From: Oegoconia quadripuncta
Taxonomy: Eukaryota > Arthropoda > Insecta > Lepidoptera > Autostichidae
DNA length: 64,000 nt
Assembly: GCA_949316235.1 (NCBI GenBank)
Contig: OX438747.1
Span: 930,501-994,500, forward strand
Direction: 5' to 3'
Under the pieces are notes generated by a model. It did no database searches. It had not been told where the DNA came from and saw only the letters and a program-made list of their open reading frames with translations. A program made the translations under genes and the position numbers. Shown here piece after piece: positions 12,713 through 24,639 of the stretch (position 1 is the first letter of the stretch; each line of letters begins with the position of its first letter).

Positions 12713-13024
12713 CAAGTATGCAGGAGGCAATGGTACGCATGCCGGCCCTGTACTCCTAAACTTTGCCCTAATTCCACCAGTTTCACTACACATTCTCAGC
12801 GCAGGTGCTTCGGCAGTACTTACATAGAGGCAGTTCTACACAATAGCATATCAGCGAAGACAGTAGACAGCTACTACAAGGTACTAAATCAAGTCTAGGT
12901 ATAATATCTATTTCAAATAAAAACCGTTTCATAAACTTTTTTGGCCTGTTTTACTCATAATTTGTCGTCTAGAGGATAATTTGGTGAATGTTCGTTAGAA
13001 TTACATAATCTTACTCCACATCGC

Positions 13025-13585
13025 CATTTCATCATGGGACTAGGGATTCGACTCTTATTCATAATGCGAACAGCCAAGACATGGAACTCAATTCCGGCGT
13101 CAGTCTTTCCTGAATCCTACAACAGTGGGATCTTCAAGAGCAGTGTGAATAGGTATTTACTGAGATCGCGTGCTTCATCTTGGGCCACATAGTTACGTTC
13201 GACCAGGTGATAACCGCCTCCGTGGCTCAATGTAAACAACATTGGGTTTACGATTCGGACGTCGCGGGTTCGATCCCCAGCGGGGTACATGTTTAAGTAC
13301 TCGGTTTGGTTGGTGGTAGGGCATTTTAAATGTCCGCCTGGCTAGCTACCACCATCTTATCTAAATCTGCCGCCAAGCAGCAATGTTAATAGTATTGTTG
13401 TGTTCCGGTTGTCTGAGATAAGTTAGCCAGTCCTCCAAATGTGTTGGGGTTTCCGGGTCAGTACGCTTCCACCTTCGACCTCATCTTCACTTAACATCAG
13501 GTGTGATTGAGGTCAAGTACGAACCCGTTGTGCATAAAAAGGTGAGATTGTGGTCAAACGCGTATCCAGTTAAATATAAAAGAAA
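13025..13585 (+). mobile_element. LINE 3' end interrupted by a SINE
   Basis: The left part (13025-13211) encodes the ATAATGCGAACAGCC...TGGAACTC segment shared with the LINE tails at 26931 and 36110. The right part (13542-13585) resumes with GATTGTGGTCAAACGCG, which in those copies directly follows. The family A SINE at 13212-13541 splits it. Confidence 0.75.
13212..13541 (+). mobile_element. Full-length SINE family A inside a LINE
   Basis: Best preserved family A copy. The head is CCGCCTCCGTGGCTCAATG, the B box is GGGTTCGATCCCCAGCG, the body holds TGGTGGTAGGGCATTTTAAA, and the element ends in CTTCCACCTTCGACCTCATC and a short A-run. AGGTGA before it and GGTGA after it fit a short target-site duplication, since uninterrupted LINE copies read ...GGTGAGATTGTGG or similar at this point. 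Confidence 0.85.
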
Positions 13586-13589
13586 AAAC

Positions 13590-14735
13590 TATGAACTGAA
13601 AATTAAGAAAGTCCTAGACTATCAAAATACTTGTATTAAAAGCTAAATATAGTCAAAACAGCTGAAGAGATTTCCATGTCGCAAACGCCAGCGTTCGTTT
13701 AAACCGTTTTTTTTTAAATCGTTCAGCATTTTGGCGCCACAATACCACAGGCAGACACACGTCGCGAACTTATTACACCATCATAAAAAATGAACAGTCA
13801 CAAAATCTATAAGATATTTTAATAATTATAATAATTTATTTGCCTGATTTTGGATATAACATAGGATGATACATAACGGAAGACCCATTTTAAATTTACT
13901 TAAAATCTAGCGTGCAAATATTTCATAAAATAGGTTAGTGGTTAGGTACGTTATATATATTTAAAATAATTTATGTTGTCACAATTAATTGTTCTAAATT
14001 AAATCACTCAATGGTATGTCGATATCAGAAAAGCCATATTGTCCGTTATATAGGTATTTAAAAAAAAACATACAATTATATGAATAACAATAAGACATGC
14101 TTGCTTATCATTCAAATAGTCAGTGATTTTATAATAGAGGCTATTATATTTTATAATAGCCTTTTGCTAATAATTTCTGTTTTACGATTGCTTAAAAATT
14201 ATTTAAAGGCAACTTTTGAAAGTCTGCTGGAACCTTATTATAAAAGCGTATACATTGCCATCAAACGTCTAACAACAACTAAGACGCGTGATGGATATCG
14301 CTTCAGCCATTTTCATGGCATTTAACAACACCGTTAGCATGTTTACCTAAATGATTTTGATCGACTATTTTTCATGACTGGATCTCAAAGGTACTTCAAG
14401 ATATTCATAGATAACTGTTGTTAATGCGATTTACGCTTTGTTGTGCGCGCGCGCACGGCAGCCCGTTGCAATTCGTCCATTGGGCAATACTAGCACATTT
14501 CACACTCTGACAGGCGCATGTGATCGTTGCGAGATGATAATAAACCTCATTACATTTGGTAACTACTCACATGCGCACACAGCTTCGCTTGTAATTAAAT
14601 TAATTACCGTATAAAACAACGAAGTACTGATTTAGCTAAACTAAAGCCGGGGTTACTACGTTCAGGAATTGTCCAGGATTCTCTATGTATAAGCTGTTTG
14701 CCGTTCGGTGGCGCCCTGATTAAAAATACGTTTTA
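13590..14735. other. AT-rich intergenic DNA
   Basis: No gene seen. A small inverted repeat built on AGGCTATTATA lies near 14137-14163. There is a short CGCGCG run near 14447. Confidence 0.5.
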
Positions 14736-14737
14736 TT

Positions 14738-15224
14738 GTCATGCCCTTTTAATACGAGTATAACGTATTCTCTCTGTTTTCTGTACCGTGTTGTCAATGT
14801 CGTGCCCTTTTAATATGAGTATAACGTATTCTCTCTGTTTTCTGTACCGTGTTGTCAATGTCGTGCCCTTTTAATATGAGTATAACGTATTCTCTCTGTT
14901 TTCTGTACCGTGTTGTAATTTTCGTGCCCTTTTAATACGAGTATAACGTATTCTCTCTGTTTTCTGTACCGTGTTGTCAATGTCGTGCCCTTTTAATATG
15001 AGTATAACGTATTCTCTCTGTTTTCTGTACCGTGTTGTCAATGTCGTGCCCTTTTAATATGAGTATAACGTATTCTCTCTGTTTTCTGTACCGTGATGTC
15101 AATGTCGTGCCCTTTTAATATGAGTATAACGTATTCTCTCTGTTTTCTGTACCGTGTTGTCAATGTCGTGCCCTTTTAATATGAGTATAACGTATTCTCT
15201 CTGTTTTCTGTACCGTGTTGTAAT
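14738..15224. repeat. 61-bp minisatellite, eight copies
   Basis: Eight head-to-tail units of about 61 bp carry the core GTGCCCTTTTAATATGAG followed by TATAACGTATTCTCTCTG. Units differ by only one to three bases (ATATG versus ATACG, TTGTCAATG versus TTGTAATTT), so the array is recent or homogenised. It is not a CRISPR array: there are no variable spacers and the host is eukaryotic. Confidence 0.92.
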
Positions 15225-15229
15225 TTTCT

Positions 15230-15900
15230 TGTTATTACTCTCGTTGTTGTTGTTTAATGTGAAATAAGTTTATTTCTATATCCAGCGGTTGCGCAGAAGA
15301 GATCAGTCATGGAGATAAGATCGCCATGATACCTCTTTTAAATTCCAAATTGTACTGGCGGCCGTACATAAGGGAACACATTCTCATGACTTTTTCTTTC
15401 CTTAAGTGTTTCTTCCTCAATCACCATATCCCTGCTCTAATACACTACGTCCATAGCTGGGGGGCCTGGTGACCTGTAATTCTGGTTCTTCCTTTTCAGG
15501 CGCCAGTCTTCCCATAAATGTGTCCTATGTATTACCTAGTCCTAAAATCACTCTGTTAAGCGTCATTCGTGGTGAGAAAATAAACAATTTTTTTATTATT
15601 TTTATTATTACTTTGTCCAACATTTGAAGCCAATATTAGCTCAGTTTTGGTCACACATCAACGAGAACAACAATCCAATCGCCACTCAAAACAAAGCGGG
15701 GGCTAATTGTTTGTAGTTGACGCGCAACCGGCGCTGGCGCCGTGCCACGACCACGTGACTACACGTCACATCAACACGCCGTTTGTTGGCATAGGGTGAA
15801 CTGAAACGTGGCCAACCACGGTTCGAATATTCCACAAAATGTGATAGATGACTCTGATCTCTTCTCTTTCGAAATGGACCTGACGAACCAGTTGGTCATC
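15230..15900. other. No gene seen
   Basis: Single-copy-looking DNA with no convincing open frame or repeat family. A (TTTA)n run at 15915-15932 starts the LINE tail that follows. Confidence 0.45.
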
Positions 15901-16129
15901 GGGCCAAATGGAGATTTATTTATTTATTTATTCGATCATACTTACATGCAAAGTTCTTAAAACTAGTACATGCACCCTGTCTTATAGAGCGTAGCAAATT
16001 TATTTAACCTAAAACTAATTAAAAGCGTTTATCTTATTTCTATATTAGGTAATTTACTCTTTTTATCTATTCATACGATAACTATTTATAAATTTTATTA
16101 ACATATCATTTATAAATTATAATTATTAT

Positions 16130-16625
16130 TATTATACTGTACTTATAGTTATGAGATCAACGCTTATAGTTATAATAATAATGAGATCAAAGTAGTTTAT
16201 TTTATTTTATCTGACATGTATTCTTCGACAGTATAATAGCATTTCTGTAAGAGGAGAGATTTTAATTTTTTACAAAAACTTGTATATTTCTTTTCATTTA
16301 TAATGGTATTGGGTAGTTTATTATATATTTGTATTGACCGGTAGTATGGACTATTTCTAAATATTTCGAGTTTAGGTTCTGGAGGGACAAGTCTATTTCC
16401 CCTGCGGGCGCTTTGAACATGATCATACAGGCTTATATGCTTTCTAACGAATTTAGCAGTTTCCAGTATGTATAAACATGGAAGAGGTAGAACTTTTTCT
16501 TGGACAAAAAATGGTTTACAACTTTGTTTTCGGCGTATATTTACAATGATACGTAAACATTTCTTTTGTGCAATGAATAAATCGCGGGCGGCTGGACTAT
16601 ATATATAAAGCAGAGCCATATATTG
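16130..16625 (-). mobile_element. LINE ORF2 C-terminal fragment
   Basis: The minus-strand frame at 16197-16619 (140 aa) starts near YIYSPAARDLF. It contains AQKKCLRIIVNI, VLPLPCLYI, YNKLPNTI and LLLQKCYYTVEEY before the stop. It is related to the relic at 148-561 but diverged. An AT-rich 3' UTR lies to the left. No catalytic motif remains. Confidence 0.72.
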
Positions 16626-17039
16626 GGTCTTGACCTATGAAATTGGAGTCTTTTTTCTTCGTTAATCATATGTACCAATTCCTGCGATTCTCAAAGTTAT
16701 ATACAAATTTGTTTTTTATTTGGAAAATGGAATATTATTTCAAGGTTTCACATGAAATATTTTGTGCTTCCCATAATCATTTCTTAGATTCGCTGTCTCT
16801 TTTATAAAGCGGTTACTTTTAAAAATTAACGCTGCCTATACTTTACTTAATGTTATCCGATAATACACACAATGTTTAGCTAAATTTGGATTTGCCGTTC
16901 CCATAAAAAAATCAAAAATGTTTGTATGGAGAAAACAGTCTTAATGAAATAGTCTGCATACAAAACGCCATTTTCATAGGTAAGGGACCTAATACATCCA
17001 TCATGAACAGTTGTATAAAATCTATAAGCAACGGACATT

Positions 17040-17184
17040 GGTGTCGATTCGGATGTACACCAACTAAATTAAACTAAAACCAATTTTAGTATAGTACTGT
17101 CTCTTTCTCCCTGGAACAGTACGATACGACGGCACCACTCCAAAACCGGTTTTAGTTTAGTTGGTGTACATCCGAATCGATACC
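17040..17184. mobile_element. MITE with GGTGTCGATTCGGATGTAC ends, ATT duplication
   Basis: A 145-bp foldback element. The left end is GGTGTCGATTCGGATGTAC and the right end is its inverse with one change. It is flanked by ATT at 17037-17039 and 17185-17187. The same ends and the same ATT duplication occur at 37655-37975, so this is a defined family. There is no coding capacity. Confidence 0.85.
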
Positions 17185-17283
17185 ATTGTCCATTAAACAA
17201 AAGCCGTTACAATTGGCCATCTTTGTGAATAACTATAAATCGTAAATTTATAAAAGCCCCAAAGAGAACTCATAACCATCGAG

Positions 17284-17917
17284 GTAAATAATAATAAACA
17301 TCTTTGCACATACACACAGCGCCCTCTAGTTCCACACTAAGGCCCGTATTACAGAATGTTACTCAAGCAGCGATCGCCGCTTGAGAATAGTTAAAAAGGG
17401 AGAGCTATATGTAACTTGTATAGCGGCGTCTCTTTCTAACTATGCTTGGCACAGATCTACGCTTGACCAACATTCTGTAACGGGCCTAAGCAACTTTGTG
17501 TTATGTATACCAGATTCTTGTTCAACTACACAAATACTGTTTTTTTGTAAATAAATACATATATATGAAAAACACCACATGTCTGTATTCATCATACAAA
17601 CATAAGCTCCTAGCGGGATTCGAATCCGCGACCCGCGAACGATAGATGGCATAGCATGTAAGTATATGTGTATGTAAATATATGAAATTTGTTCATGTAG
17701 TTCGTATCTGCATCCTATTTAATACCGCACAACCTACCTATTTCAAATGTAGCGTCCTTATACCCAAAGGTTGACTGGAAGAGATTGTCAAATTGTACAC
17801 TCTATTCTTAGCACTTTTCTGAAACTGTATTTTCTTTTCTGTTGTGCAATAAAGTGTATTTGTATTGTATTGTATAGCAGTCAAGAGTTCCTGACCACTA
17901 CAACAAACAGGTCGTCA
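17284..17917 (-). mobile_element. SINE family B split by two insertions
   Basis: The pieces run tail (17284-17340), middle and B box (17487-17636), then the rest of the tRNA-like head (17877-17917). The first gap is the TAA-flanked MITE at 17341-17486. The second (17637-17876) is a LINE 3' tail containing GTTGACTGGAAGAGATTG and ending ...AATAAAGTGTATTTGTATTG. Confidence 0.75.
17341..17486. mobile_element. Harbinger-like MITE with TAA duplication
   Basis: A 146-bp insert in a SINE. The ends are GGCCCGTATTACAGAATG and the inverse of GGCCCGTTACAGAATG. TAA is duplicated at 17338-17340 and 17487-17489. A three-base T-W-A duplication and GG-starting inverted ends fit PIF/Harbinger MITEs. It is non-coding. 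Confidence 0.8.
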
Positions 17918-18108
17918 ACTAAGAAATAAACCAACGATATCAAAAGTGACGAAGTGACGAAACGGCTTAACTGATTTCCATCAAACATGGCTAAGAACAA
18001 CCGCAACCAACAGTTTTCGAAACAAATCGCTTCAACCGTTTTGTTTGTATGAGAGGATAATCTCTGGAACCATTCTGAAAATTATTGCATAAATAGAATG
18101 CTATCGAT

Positions 18109-18459
18109 TAAAGGTCTTAGCATACGTGACGGGTAATTTCTCGGACGGAACGGAGACGGGACAGGTATAGTTCCTAACGTGACAGTGGTTTTAAAACAAT
18201 ACGTACAGGACGGTGTTCAACGATAGTCGTGCTAGTGCTGCAACCATATTTCAGCACAAAATGTTCGATTTTACTTTTGAAGAACTAGCAATGGTTGCCG
18301 TAGCATTAGATGAAGAAGATGCCATAACGATGTTTTTTCTATTGCCGTCCCGTTCCGCCCGTGTTTCTCGCCACGTGTATTTTAAATGCAACGATGTCAA
18401 AAAATCGTCCCGTTCCGTCCGGCACGAGAATAAACACGTCACGTATGCTAAGACCTTTA
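18109..18459. mobile_element. Foldback element with TAAAGGTCTTAGCATACG ends
   Basis: The ends TAAAGGTCTTAGCATACGTG and their inverse bound 351 bp, and the pairing continues imperfectly through a GGACGGAACGG-like segment. The interior encodes FTFEELAMVAVALDEEDA, reminiscent of the start of some Harbinger-type transposases, but there is no DDE core. It is probably a non-autonomous derivative. Confidence 0.65.
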
Positions 18460-19031
18460 GGCTATGTATGATTATTTATTTGGAGATACCTAATGAAGTC
18501 TGTGGGGTTTTAATGCCACAATCATGAGATGCTATGATAAGATGATGCTATGTTAAGATGTTGATGATTTATTTATTTATTTATTTATTCAGTCTTTCGT
18601 ATACAGCATTACAGTAAAATTACCAATGCACTGTACGATTACTTAGGTAGTACAAATTAGTTACCAGAATTTATAGCTATTCTTAATTATCTATCTAAGT
18701 CAATCATCCATCAATCTCACAGCACTACAAACAGGGATGATAATCAGGGATGGGTAACTCCGAAGAGTGCTAAAGAAAACCGACCCGTTTGTGTGCTATA
18801 AAAGAACTGATTTATTGTTGTCGTATTACTGTACAAATATTGCACGCGTATGCAAACGCGAATCCACTTTAATAGCAAATTAATAAAAATGTGCGGTGGC
18901 CTGTACAAAGTCGCATAAGAATAACTTATTTTTTTTTGCACAAGAATATTTGAAGAACCACACAGACCCCTTTTTCCGGTAAAACAAAAAAATCCACGCG
19001 GGCGTCGACTAAAAGTAACTACTCTCCTATA

Positions 19032-19724
19032 CAGGGTGTAATCGTTAAGTGTGCACAGGCGATTATTCCGTAACTATTATAGATATCAAAAGACTTTAAA
19101 CTGATATCGAATATACTTTACTTAACGAGTAAAATGACATTAATAGCTTTTTAAAAATAAAACGAGAAATATCCAAAAAAAATTACAATAAACACTCCCA
19201 TACATTTAGCATGGGATAGTAGAGATTTTAGTTTCCTTATTTTAAGTGGAATAGCATCAACTCATTTTACCCTTATCATTTTATAATTATGTATTATGAT
19301 AGTGATGAATTTCAAGTAGATACACGTGTAGGTTAATTACCTTACCACTTCAAATTAATAATAAACCTTGTTTCAATATCGCATTGATTTGAACTGGCTG
19401 AAAAGCAACATACTAAATAAAAACAAAAAAAAAAGATACTATTTGGTGTTCGTTCTAAATTCAAATTCTTTATCGCGGATTCTCGTTCCCGCCAATTTAT
19501 TGCGTTTTATCAATTTGCGTAATTATAAGTATCGTTTTCGTAAGAAATAAAATGTATGGGAGTGTTTAATATATTTTTTTTTGGATATTTCTCGTTTTAT
19601 TTAACAAAAGTTATTAATGCCATTTTACTCATTAGACAAAGTACTTTCGATATCAGTTTAAAGTTTTTTGATATCTATAATAGTTACGGAATAATCGCCT
19701 GTGCAAACTTAACGATTACACACC
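19032..19724. mobile_element. Long-TIR element with TA duplication (mariner-type)
   Basis: The left end CAGGGTGTAATCGTTAAG and its near-inverse at the right are part of inverted arms of roughly 170-180 bp (about 19032-19205 and 19550-19724). TA flanks both ends (19030-19031 and 19725-19726). The central 340 bp have no transposase. The TA duplication and CAGGG start suggest a non-autonomous Tc1/mariner-group element. Confidence 0.75.
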
Positions 19725-20029
19725 TACTTGGACGCGAAGCTAGCGAACCCCAGCGGGCTAACTTATTAGTAATCCGTGCCACAGATGGCGCCGCTAACAA
19801 CGTAATATTGTTATTAAACTAGCCTTCGCTTGTTAATTTATGCAGCGACAGGGATGCTCACGTACCCGTACACTTGGGTGGATAATATCCGAAGATCGTG
19901 GTTGTTTAGTTTCCGTTCTTATAGCAAACAAGTTATCTCGACCATTTGCAGGCTACCCTTGGGTCACGGTTAGGGATCACTTACTCTGTGAATAATAATA
20001 ATAAATAAATAAATAATAAATATTTGGGA

Positions 20030-20242
20030 CACTTACACCAATCATCTAGTTCCAAACTAAGCAAAGCTTGTGCTATGGATACTAGATAACGGATAAACAT
20101 ACATAAATATTTATATAAACATCCATGACTAGGGAATAAATGTTCGCATTCATCACACAAACATTTAGCCGTCGCGGGATTCGAACCCGCAACCGTTGGT
20201 TTCGCTGACAGGATCACTATCCACTACACCAACCGGTCGTCA
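20030..20242 (-). mobile_element. tRNA-derived SINE, family C
   Basis: The minus-strand head contains a B box (CGGGTTCGAATCCCGCGAC) with an A-box-like GTGTAGTGGATAG upstream. The tail reads GGACACTTACACCAATCATC on the plus strand. This tail distinguishes it from family B although the heads are related. Confidence 0.72.
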
Positions 20243-20625
20243 AAATAATAAATAATAATAATAAATAAATAAATAATAATAAATAAATAATAATAATAAA
20301 TAAATAATAATATTAAACACATGCAGACTAGTAAGGAAATTCCTCTCGTTAAATTGATATAACGTAGATTTATACACTTGGCTTAGGCCCGTGCAAAATT
20401 TTACCCCCTTGGAGAGTTTAAACTAATATAAACTAAAATAATAATAAATAATAATAATAAATAAAGGTTGTCTGGTAGAAATCGCATAATAGCGATAAGA
20501 CCGCCTGGTTGTACAACTATTAGTTTTATTTGAAGCTATATTTAAGAAGTGTATTGTAAAATTTTGTGCAAGAAAGTGTACTTGATTGATTGATTGATTG
20601 AATAAATAATAATAATAATAAATAT
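20243..20625. repeat. (AAT)n-rich tract with LINE 3' tail
   Basis: Repeated AATAATAAATAA units surround a LINE 3' end that contains GCGATAAGACCGCCTGG, a motif common in insect LINE tails and also seen near 46640. (TGAT)n lies near 20585-20600. Confidence 0.55.
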
Positions 20626-21006
20626 CCTTGGACGTACACACAATGCCATCTAGTTCTGCTTCTGTTGTGGATACATGGTTGATATAGATAGATAGATAAA
20701 TCGTTTATTTGTATCTCCTGTCACACACATACCATAAGTTCCAAAGCAATTGGATAAACATATTTTTTTAACAATTCATAAAAGTAACATCAGGATAGAG
20801 TATGTGTGGGCGACAGCCGTACAAATGATATAACTACATAAATGCATTTTTTTTTTGTAAATAAATACTTATTATAAATGAAAACATCCATAACTCGGGT
20901 ACACATGTCCATATTCATCATACAAAGATATGCCCCTAGCGGGATTCGAACCCGCGACCTTTTGGTATAATGGTCAGACTTTCTAACCACTACACCAAAA
21001 GGTCGT
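20626..21006 (-). mobile_element. SINE family B interrupted by a GATA-tailed LINE piece
   Basis: The SINE tail is at 20626-20685 and the middle and head at 20816-21006. The insert (about 20686-20815) starts with (GATA)n and TCGTTTATTTGTATCTCC. Related GATA-tailed pieces occur at 24640-24850 and 59045-59340, all in the same orientation. Confidence 0.65.
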
Positions 21007-21120
21007 CGAATGAATGAGGCTTAGGAGAAGGTTCGGCGGAGTTTAAGAAAATTAATATATTATTATTTCCTAATAATCCCGCTAGGGGCATATCTTTGTA
21101 TGATGACTATGGACATGTAG

Positions 21121-21241
21121 GCTCCTGCCTATACTGACCCACTGCTGGGCAAAGGCCTCTCTCCACGGCTCTCTGTACCGGGATTCCTCTGACCAGTTGT
21201 TGAGAAACTGATCGACCTCGTCCCGCCATTTTTCACCGTAT
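21121..21241 (-). mobile_element. RTE-like LINE ORF end, minus strand
   Basis: On the minus strand this encodes WRDEVDQFLNNW followed by PWREAFAQQW, the usual end of an RTE-type ORF2. It sits between a family B SINE fragment (21074-21116) and a family C fragment (from 21243). Confidence 0.6.
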
Positions 21242-21242
21242 T

Positions 21243-21745
21243 TTGTGTGATGAATACGAACATTTATTCCCGAGTCATGGATGTTTATATAAATATTTAT
21301 GTATGTTTATCCGTTATCTTCCCTGTCCAGCTGATACGTTCCATTCTCCTTAAGAAGAAAACGAACGAAGAGGTTTTAAATATAGTAAAGGAAAAAAGGA
21401 AATTGTTGCAAGTAATTGAGAATAGAAGAGGGAAAATGCTGGGACACCTTATACGACACGATGATTCCATCAAAACCATAATAGAAGGAAGAATAGAGGG
21501 AAAAAGAAAAAGAGGAAGACCGAGAATAAGCTACATGCAGCAAATAAAAGAGAAGTTGAACGTCGTGTCGTATCAGGAGGTCAAGAGGAAGGCGGAGAGC
21601 AGAGAGATATGGAAAAATCTCCACAGACAAGAGCATGGCTCTTAAATCAGATGATGATGATCCGTTATCTAGTATCCATAGTACATGCTTTGCTTAGTTT
21701 GGGACTAGATGATTGGTGTAAGTGTCCCAAATATTTATTTATTTA
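21243..21745 (+). mobile_element. SINE family C interrupted by an RTE-like LINE
   Basis: SINE middle at 21243-21318 and tail at 21660-21745 (GGGACTAGATGATTGGTG). The LINE at 21319-21659 lies between, and the last ten bases of the left part are duplicated on the right side. Confidence 0.75.
21319..21659 (+). mobile_element. RTE-like LINE 3' end with 10-bp duplication
   Basis: Flanked by ATCCGTTATC at 21309-21318 and 21660-21669. It encodes MLGHLIRHDDSIKTIIEG, then GKRKRGRPRISY and EIWKNL before the stop, the standard C-terminus of an RTE-type ORF2, and ends in GATGATGATG. 5' truncation, the duplication and the GAT tail together are diagnostic of target-primed insertion. Confidence 0.85.
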
Positions 21746-22189
21746 TTTATATATTTTGAAATTTGTGTTCTACCGCCATTTGTACTTGTCTATTCTAATG
21801 TCTTGCTATTGTCCCATTCCCCTTGCGTTAGTTCTTTGTTTATTTGTTTGTAAACGCTTTATTGTGCTTTGCATTATTTACACGAATAAAATAAATTTAA
21901 CTTAGGATTAAGTACTAAGGCGGAGTTATCTCATAAAGGGATCACTTCCAGTCATCCTTTGGTATTTGTCAAAGAACAGTTTAACTGGGCGAACACAAAG
22001 CAAAACAATTTCAATAAAACTATGAACATCAATTTAATTTATAAATCATTTGTTTTTTTTTTTTTGGCGATTATTGAATCTGGTATATGTACCGCAAGGG
22101 CAAAAAATGTACAAGTGTGATAATGCATGTTATTGAATTATGTAATGTATTTCTATTTGTGAGGTCCTGTAATTGGCTCTCTGTTTCCT

Positions 22190-22600
22190 ATATTATAGCA
22201 TATCAATAATCTCATGACATGGTTTATATTTTATTTTGTTTTATTTCATTATGATTATTTTATTTTATTTTATTTCATTATTTGTTTTTATTTTATTTTA
22301 GTTTTGTTTTATTTCATTATTCAAAAATAGTATGACGTTGACGTAACAATGGTTACATACTTATATTTTATTAATTAATTTTGACATAGTTACATATAAT
22401 AATATGTAGATGCTAAATTTCTATCTTATTTTGTTCATTTTGTGACTAAACAAATAATCTAGTAATGTAATGTATGTGTATAGTTATTGTTTTATGTCTG
22501 ACAATCACTTTTACTTTAAAAATCATAAATTTACGAAACTGTATGTGTGACTTAATATTGTAAAAGTGAACTAAATAAATCTAATCTAATCTAATCTATA
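22190..22600 (+). mobile_element. LINE 3' UTR copy 1
   Basis: About 400 bp from GCATATCAATAATCTCATG to AACTAAATAAATCTAATC, nearly identical to 26532-26932. It ends in four (ATCTA) units. No coding part is attached. Confidence 0.75.
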
Positions 22601-22664
22601 ATAGTTTCCATTAGTGTTATTGCAGCTGTTGGCTTTCCGAATGAATAAAAAAAAGTTCTAGTAT

Positions 22665-23100
22665 TTATTGGTTATCAACCAAATAATAAAAAAAAACCCT
22701 TTCATTCCATTCTGACTTCTTCTCTACATTGTGCCTTAAGAGCAATCTATCAAAAGCCATATAAAAACACCACGCAGCTAACAGCGTCTCCGACTGTACC
22801 CCGAGGAGTCCCGATCGGCCGTCGCCAAGCCACCGAGTCCTTGACTGCGACAGTCGCCCCAAACTTTGTGCCTAATTTAGCAGCTATTTAGAAATGGTAA
22901 TTGGCACCGCGACAAGATTCCATTGGCCAATATAGAGGAAAGTGTTATATTTAGATTAGCAACTAACGGACTGCAACGTGCGAACCACGTGTAAATAAAC
23001 AATGCTTTTGATAACAACACACGACCTTGTAGACAACGTACATAGGGATTAAAATAGTTTAGCCAGTGCACGGTAGAACGCACATGGGTCGCATTTAGTT
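22665..23100 (-). other. Unassigned repeat-like block
   Basis: A minus-strand frame (22665-22862) contains ETLLAAWCFYMAFDRLLLRH. I suspect a dispersed lepidopteran repeat because of its position among relics, but I cannot name it. Nothing is visible from 22880 to 23100. Confidence 0.25.
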
Positions 23101-23869
23101 CTAAACGTAGTCAAAACAAATTCAAATACACGTAAACCTTCGGCTACTCTTAGGCCCGTGTTAATAAACCAATCTCAATACAAGTCTTGAGGGTGGATCA
23201 ACCGAGATGCGTCTTTTTTTTTAATTATTTTATTGTTTAGGATAACAACAGCCACTAAACTTAAAACAAACAATATTACATTTACAATCTTAATCTAGGC
23301 CAATAACAGTTATCCACTTATCCTATTACAAATAAACGTTAGATTTTACATATTATTAATTAAGTATCTTAATTGAGATGACGTGTGCTCGATGACACTT
23401 AAAAAAGTACTAGTACCACCGTAATATAGGTGCACAAAAACATACATACTACACGTAATAAACTACATAATTAGGTATATTACAATAAAATATATGTGAT
23501 AATTTTATATACCTATATTATTAATACTTACATACACACGTATACATAAAATAAATAATAAAAAATAGTTAAATATATATTATATATACAAATAATAATA
23601 TATAAATAATATCCTTTCCCCACCCAAACATTCTGTAACATAAATGCTAGTACATTTATGTTGTTGCGTTGCTAAAGAAGTTGACGCTATCTCAAGTTCC
23701 GTGCTAATTTATAAATCAATCTTGAGGTCTACTCATCTGAGATCGCTGCTCAAGTATTCGTCTCAGCGGCGAATGAATGATAGCCTTGAGTTTCGTTTAT
23801 TAATACGTGAAACTCGGCGCACCTCTCAAGTGAGTACTGCTTGAGAATGCACGTGCTTATCAGGCAGAG

Positions 23870-24270
23870 GCGTAGCGTGCCTTGTCGGGGCCCCGTATAA
23901 AAATTTTTTTGGAGGCCCTTATATGGAGGTAAAGATTTTTCACAAAAGAAAAAAAATATTGTGAGAAGAAATATTTATTTATCACATAATTTACCCATTT
24001 TACAAATAAAAATCGAATTTTAAATATTCACTCTCCTTGCCTTTTTTTCGGCAAACGTAAAAAAAAAAAAAGTAAGTAAAACGGGGAAGTCCCGCAGCCC
24101 GCCATAACGATGTAGTGTTGCCAACTTTTGAACGCACGCTTAAGGCGGGAAAAAAAGGAATTGCTTCATAGAATTTTGTCATTTGTAAAATAAAATAAAT
24201 TAGAAAGTTTTTATTCTTTTTCCTTACAAACTTTGGGGGCCCCCGTGGCCCGGGGGCCACGACATATTTG
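23870..24270. repeat. Possible foldback repeat with GGGGCC-rich ends
   Basis: The left edge has GTCGGGGCCCCGTATAAAAA and the right edge has ACTTTGGGGGCCCCCGTGG, both GC-rich in an A/T-rich setting. The ends are loosely similar. No duplication was found and the boundaries are uncertain. Confidence 0.35.
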
Positions 24271-24639
24271 ACAGGCTAAGCAACTATTACAAACTGTTCA
24301 CAGTCAAGAGACGGATTATTTTCGTGGCTAAGTAATTTCTGTATTTATCAGGCCAATATGTCTAACTTATGCAATCTTTAGAGGATATTGCATTTATTTA
24401 AATACATAAAGTGTAGTGTAGCTAATTGAATTCAAAATCAATGCTTGACACCCCATTTTTGGTACAGCACGGAGAGCGCCACAACGCAGTGAGTGTTAAA
24501 GTCCAGGATGCAAAAGGCTGCTACGGAAAAGTAATGCCAATAGAAAACGTGGCAAAATTACGTAGAGGCTTGAAAATTAGGCTCGCCACCAAATCGGTGT
24601 CGTTGGGAAGTCTACCTTTCCATATTGTGCATTCATTGT

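Noticed and set aside
14738..15224. CRISPR array
   Set aside because: Units are contiguous tandem copies without unique spacers, in eukaryotic DNA.
23148..23860. A second Harbinger-like element starting GGCCCGTGTTAATAAACC
   Set aside because: Only the left end resembles the 17341-17486 element. I could not pair a right end or find a TAA duplication.
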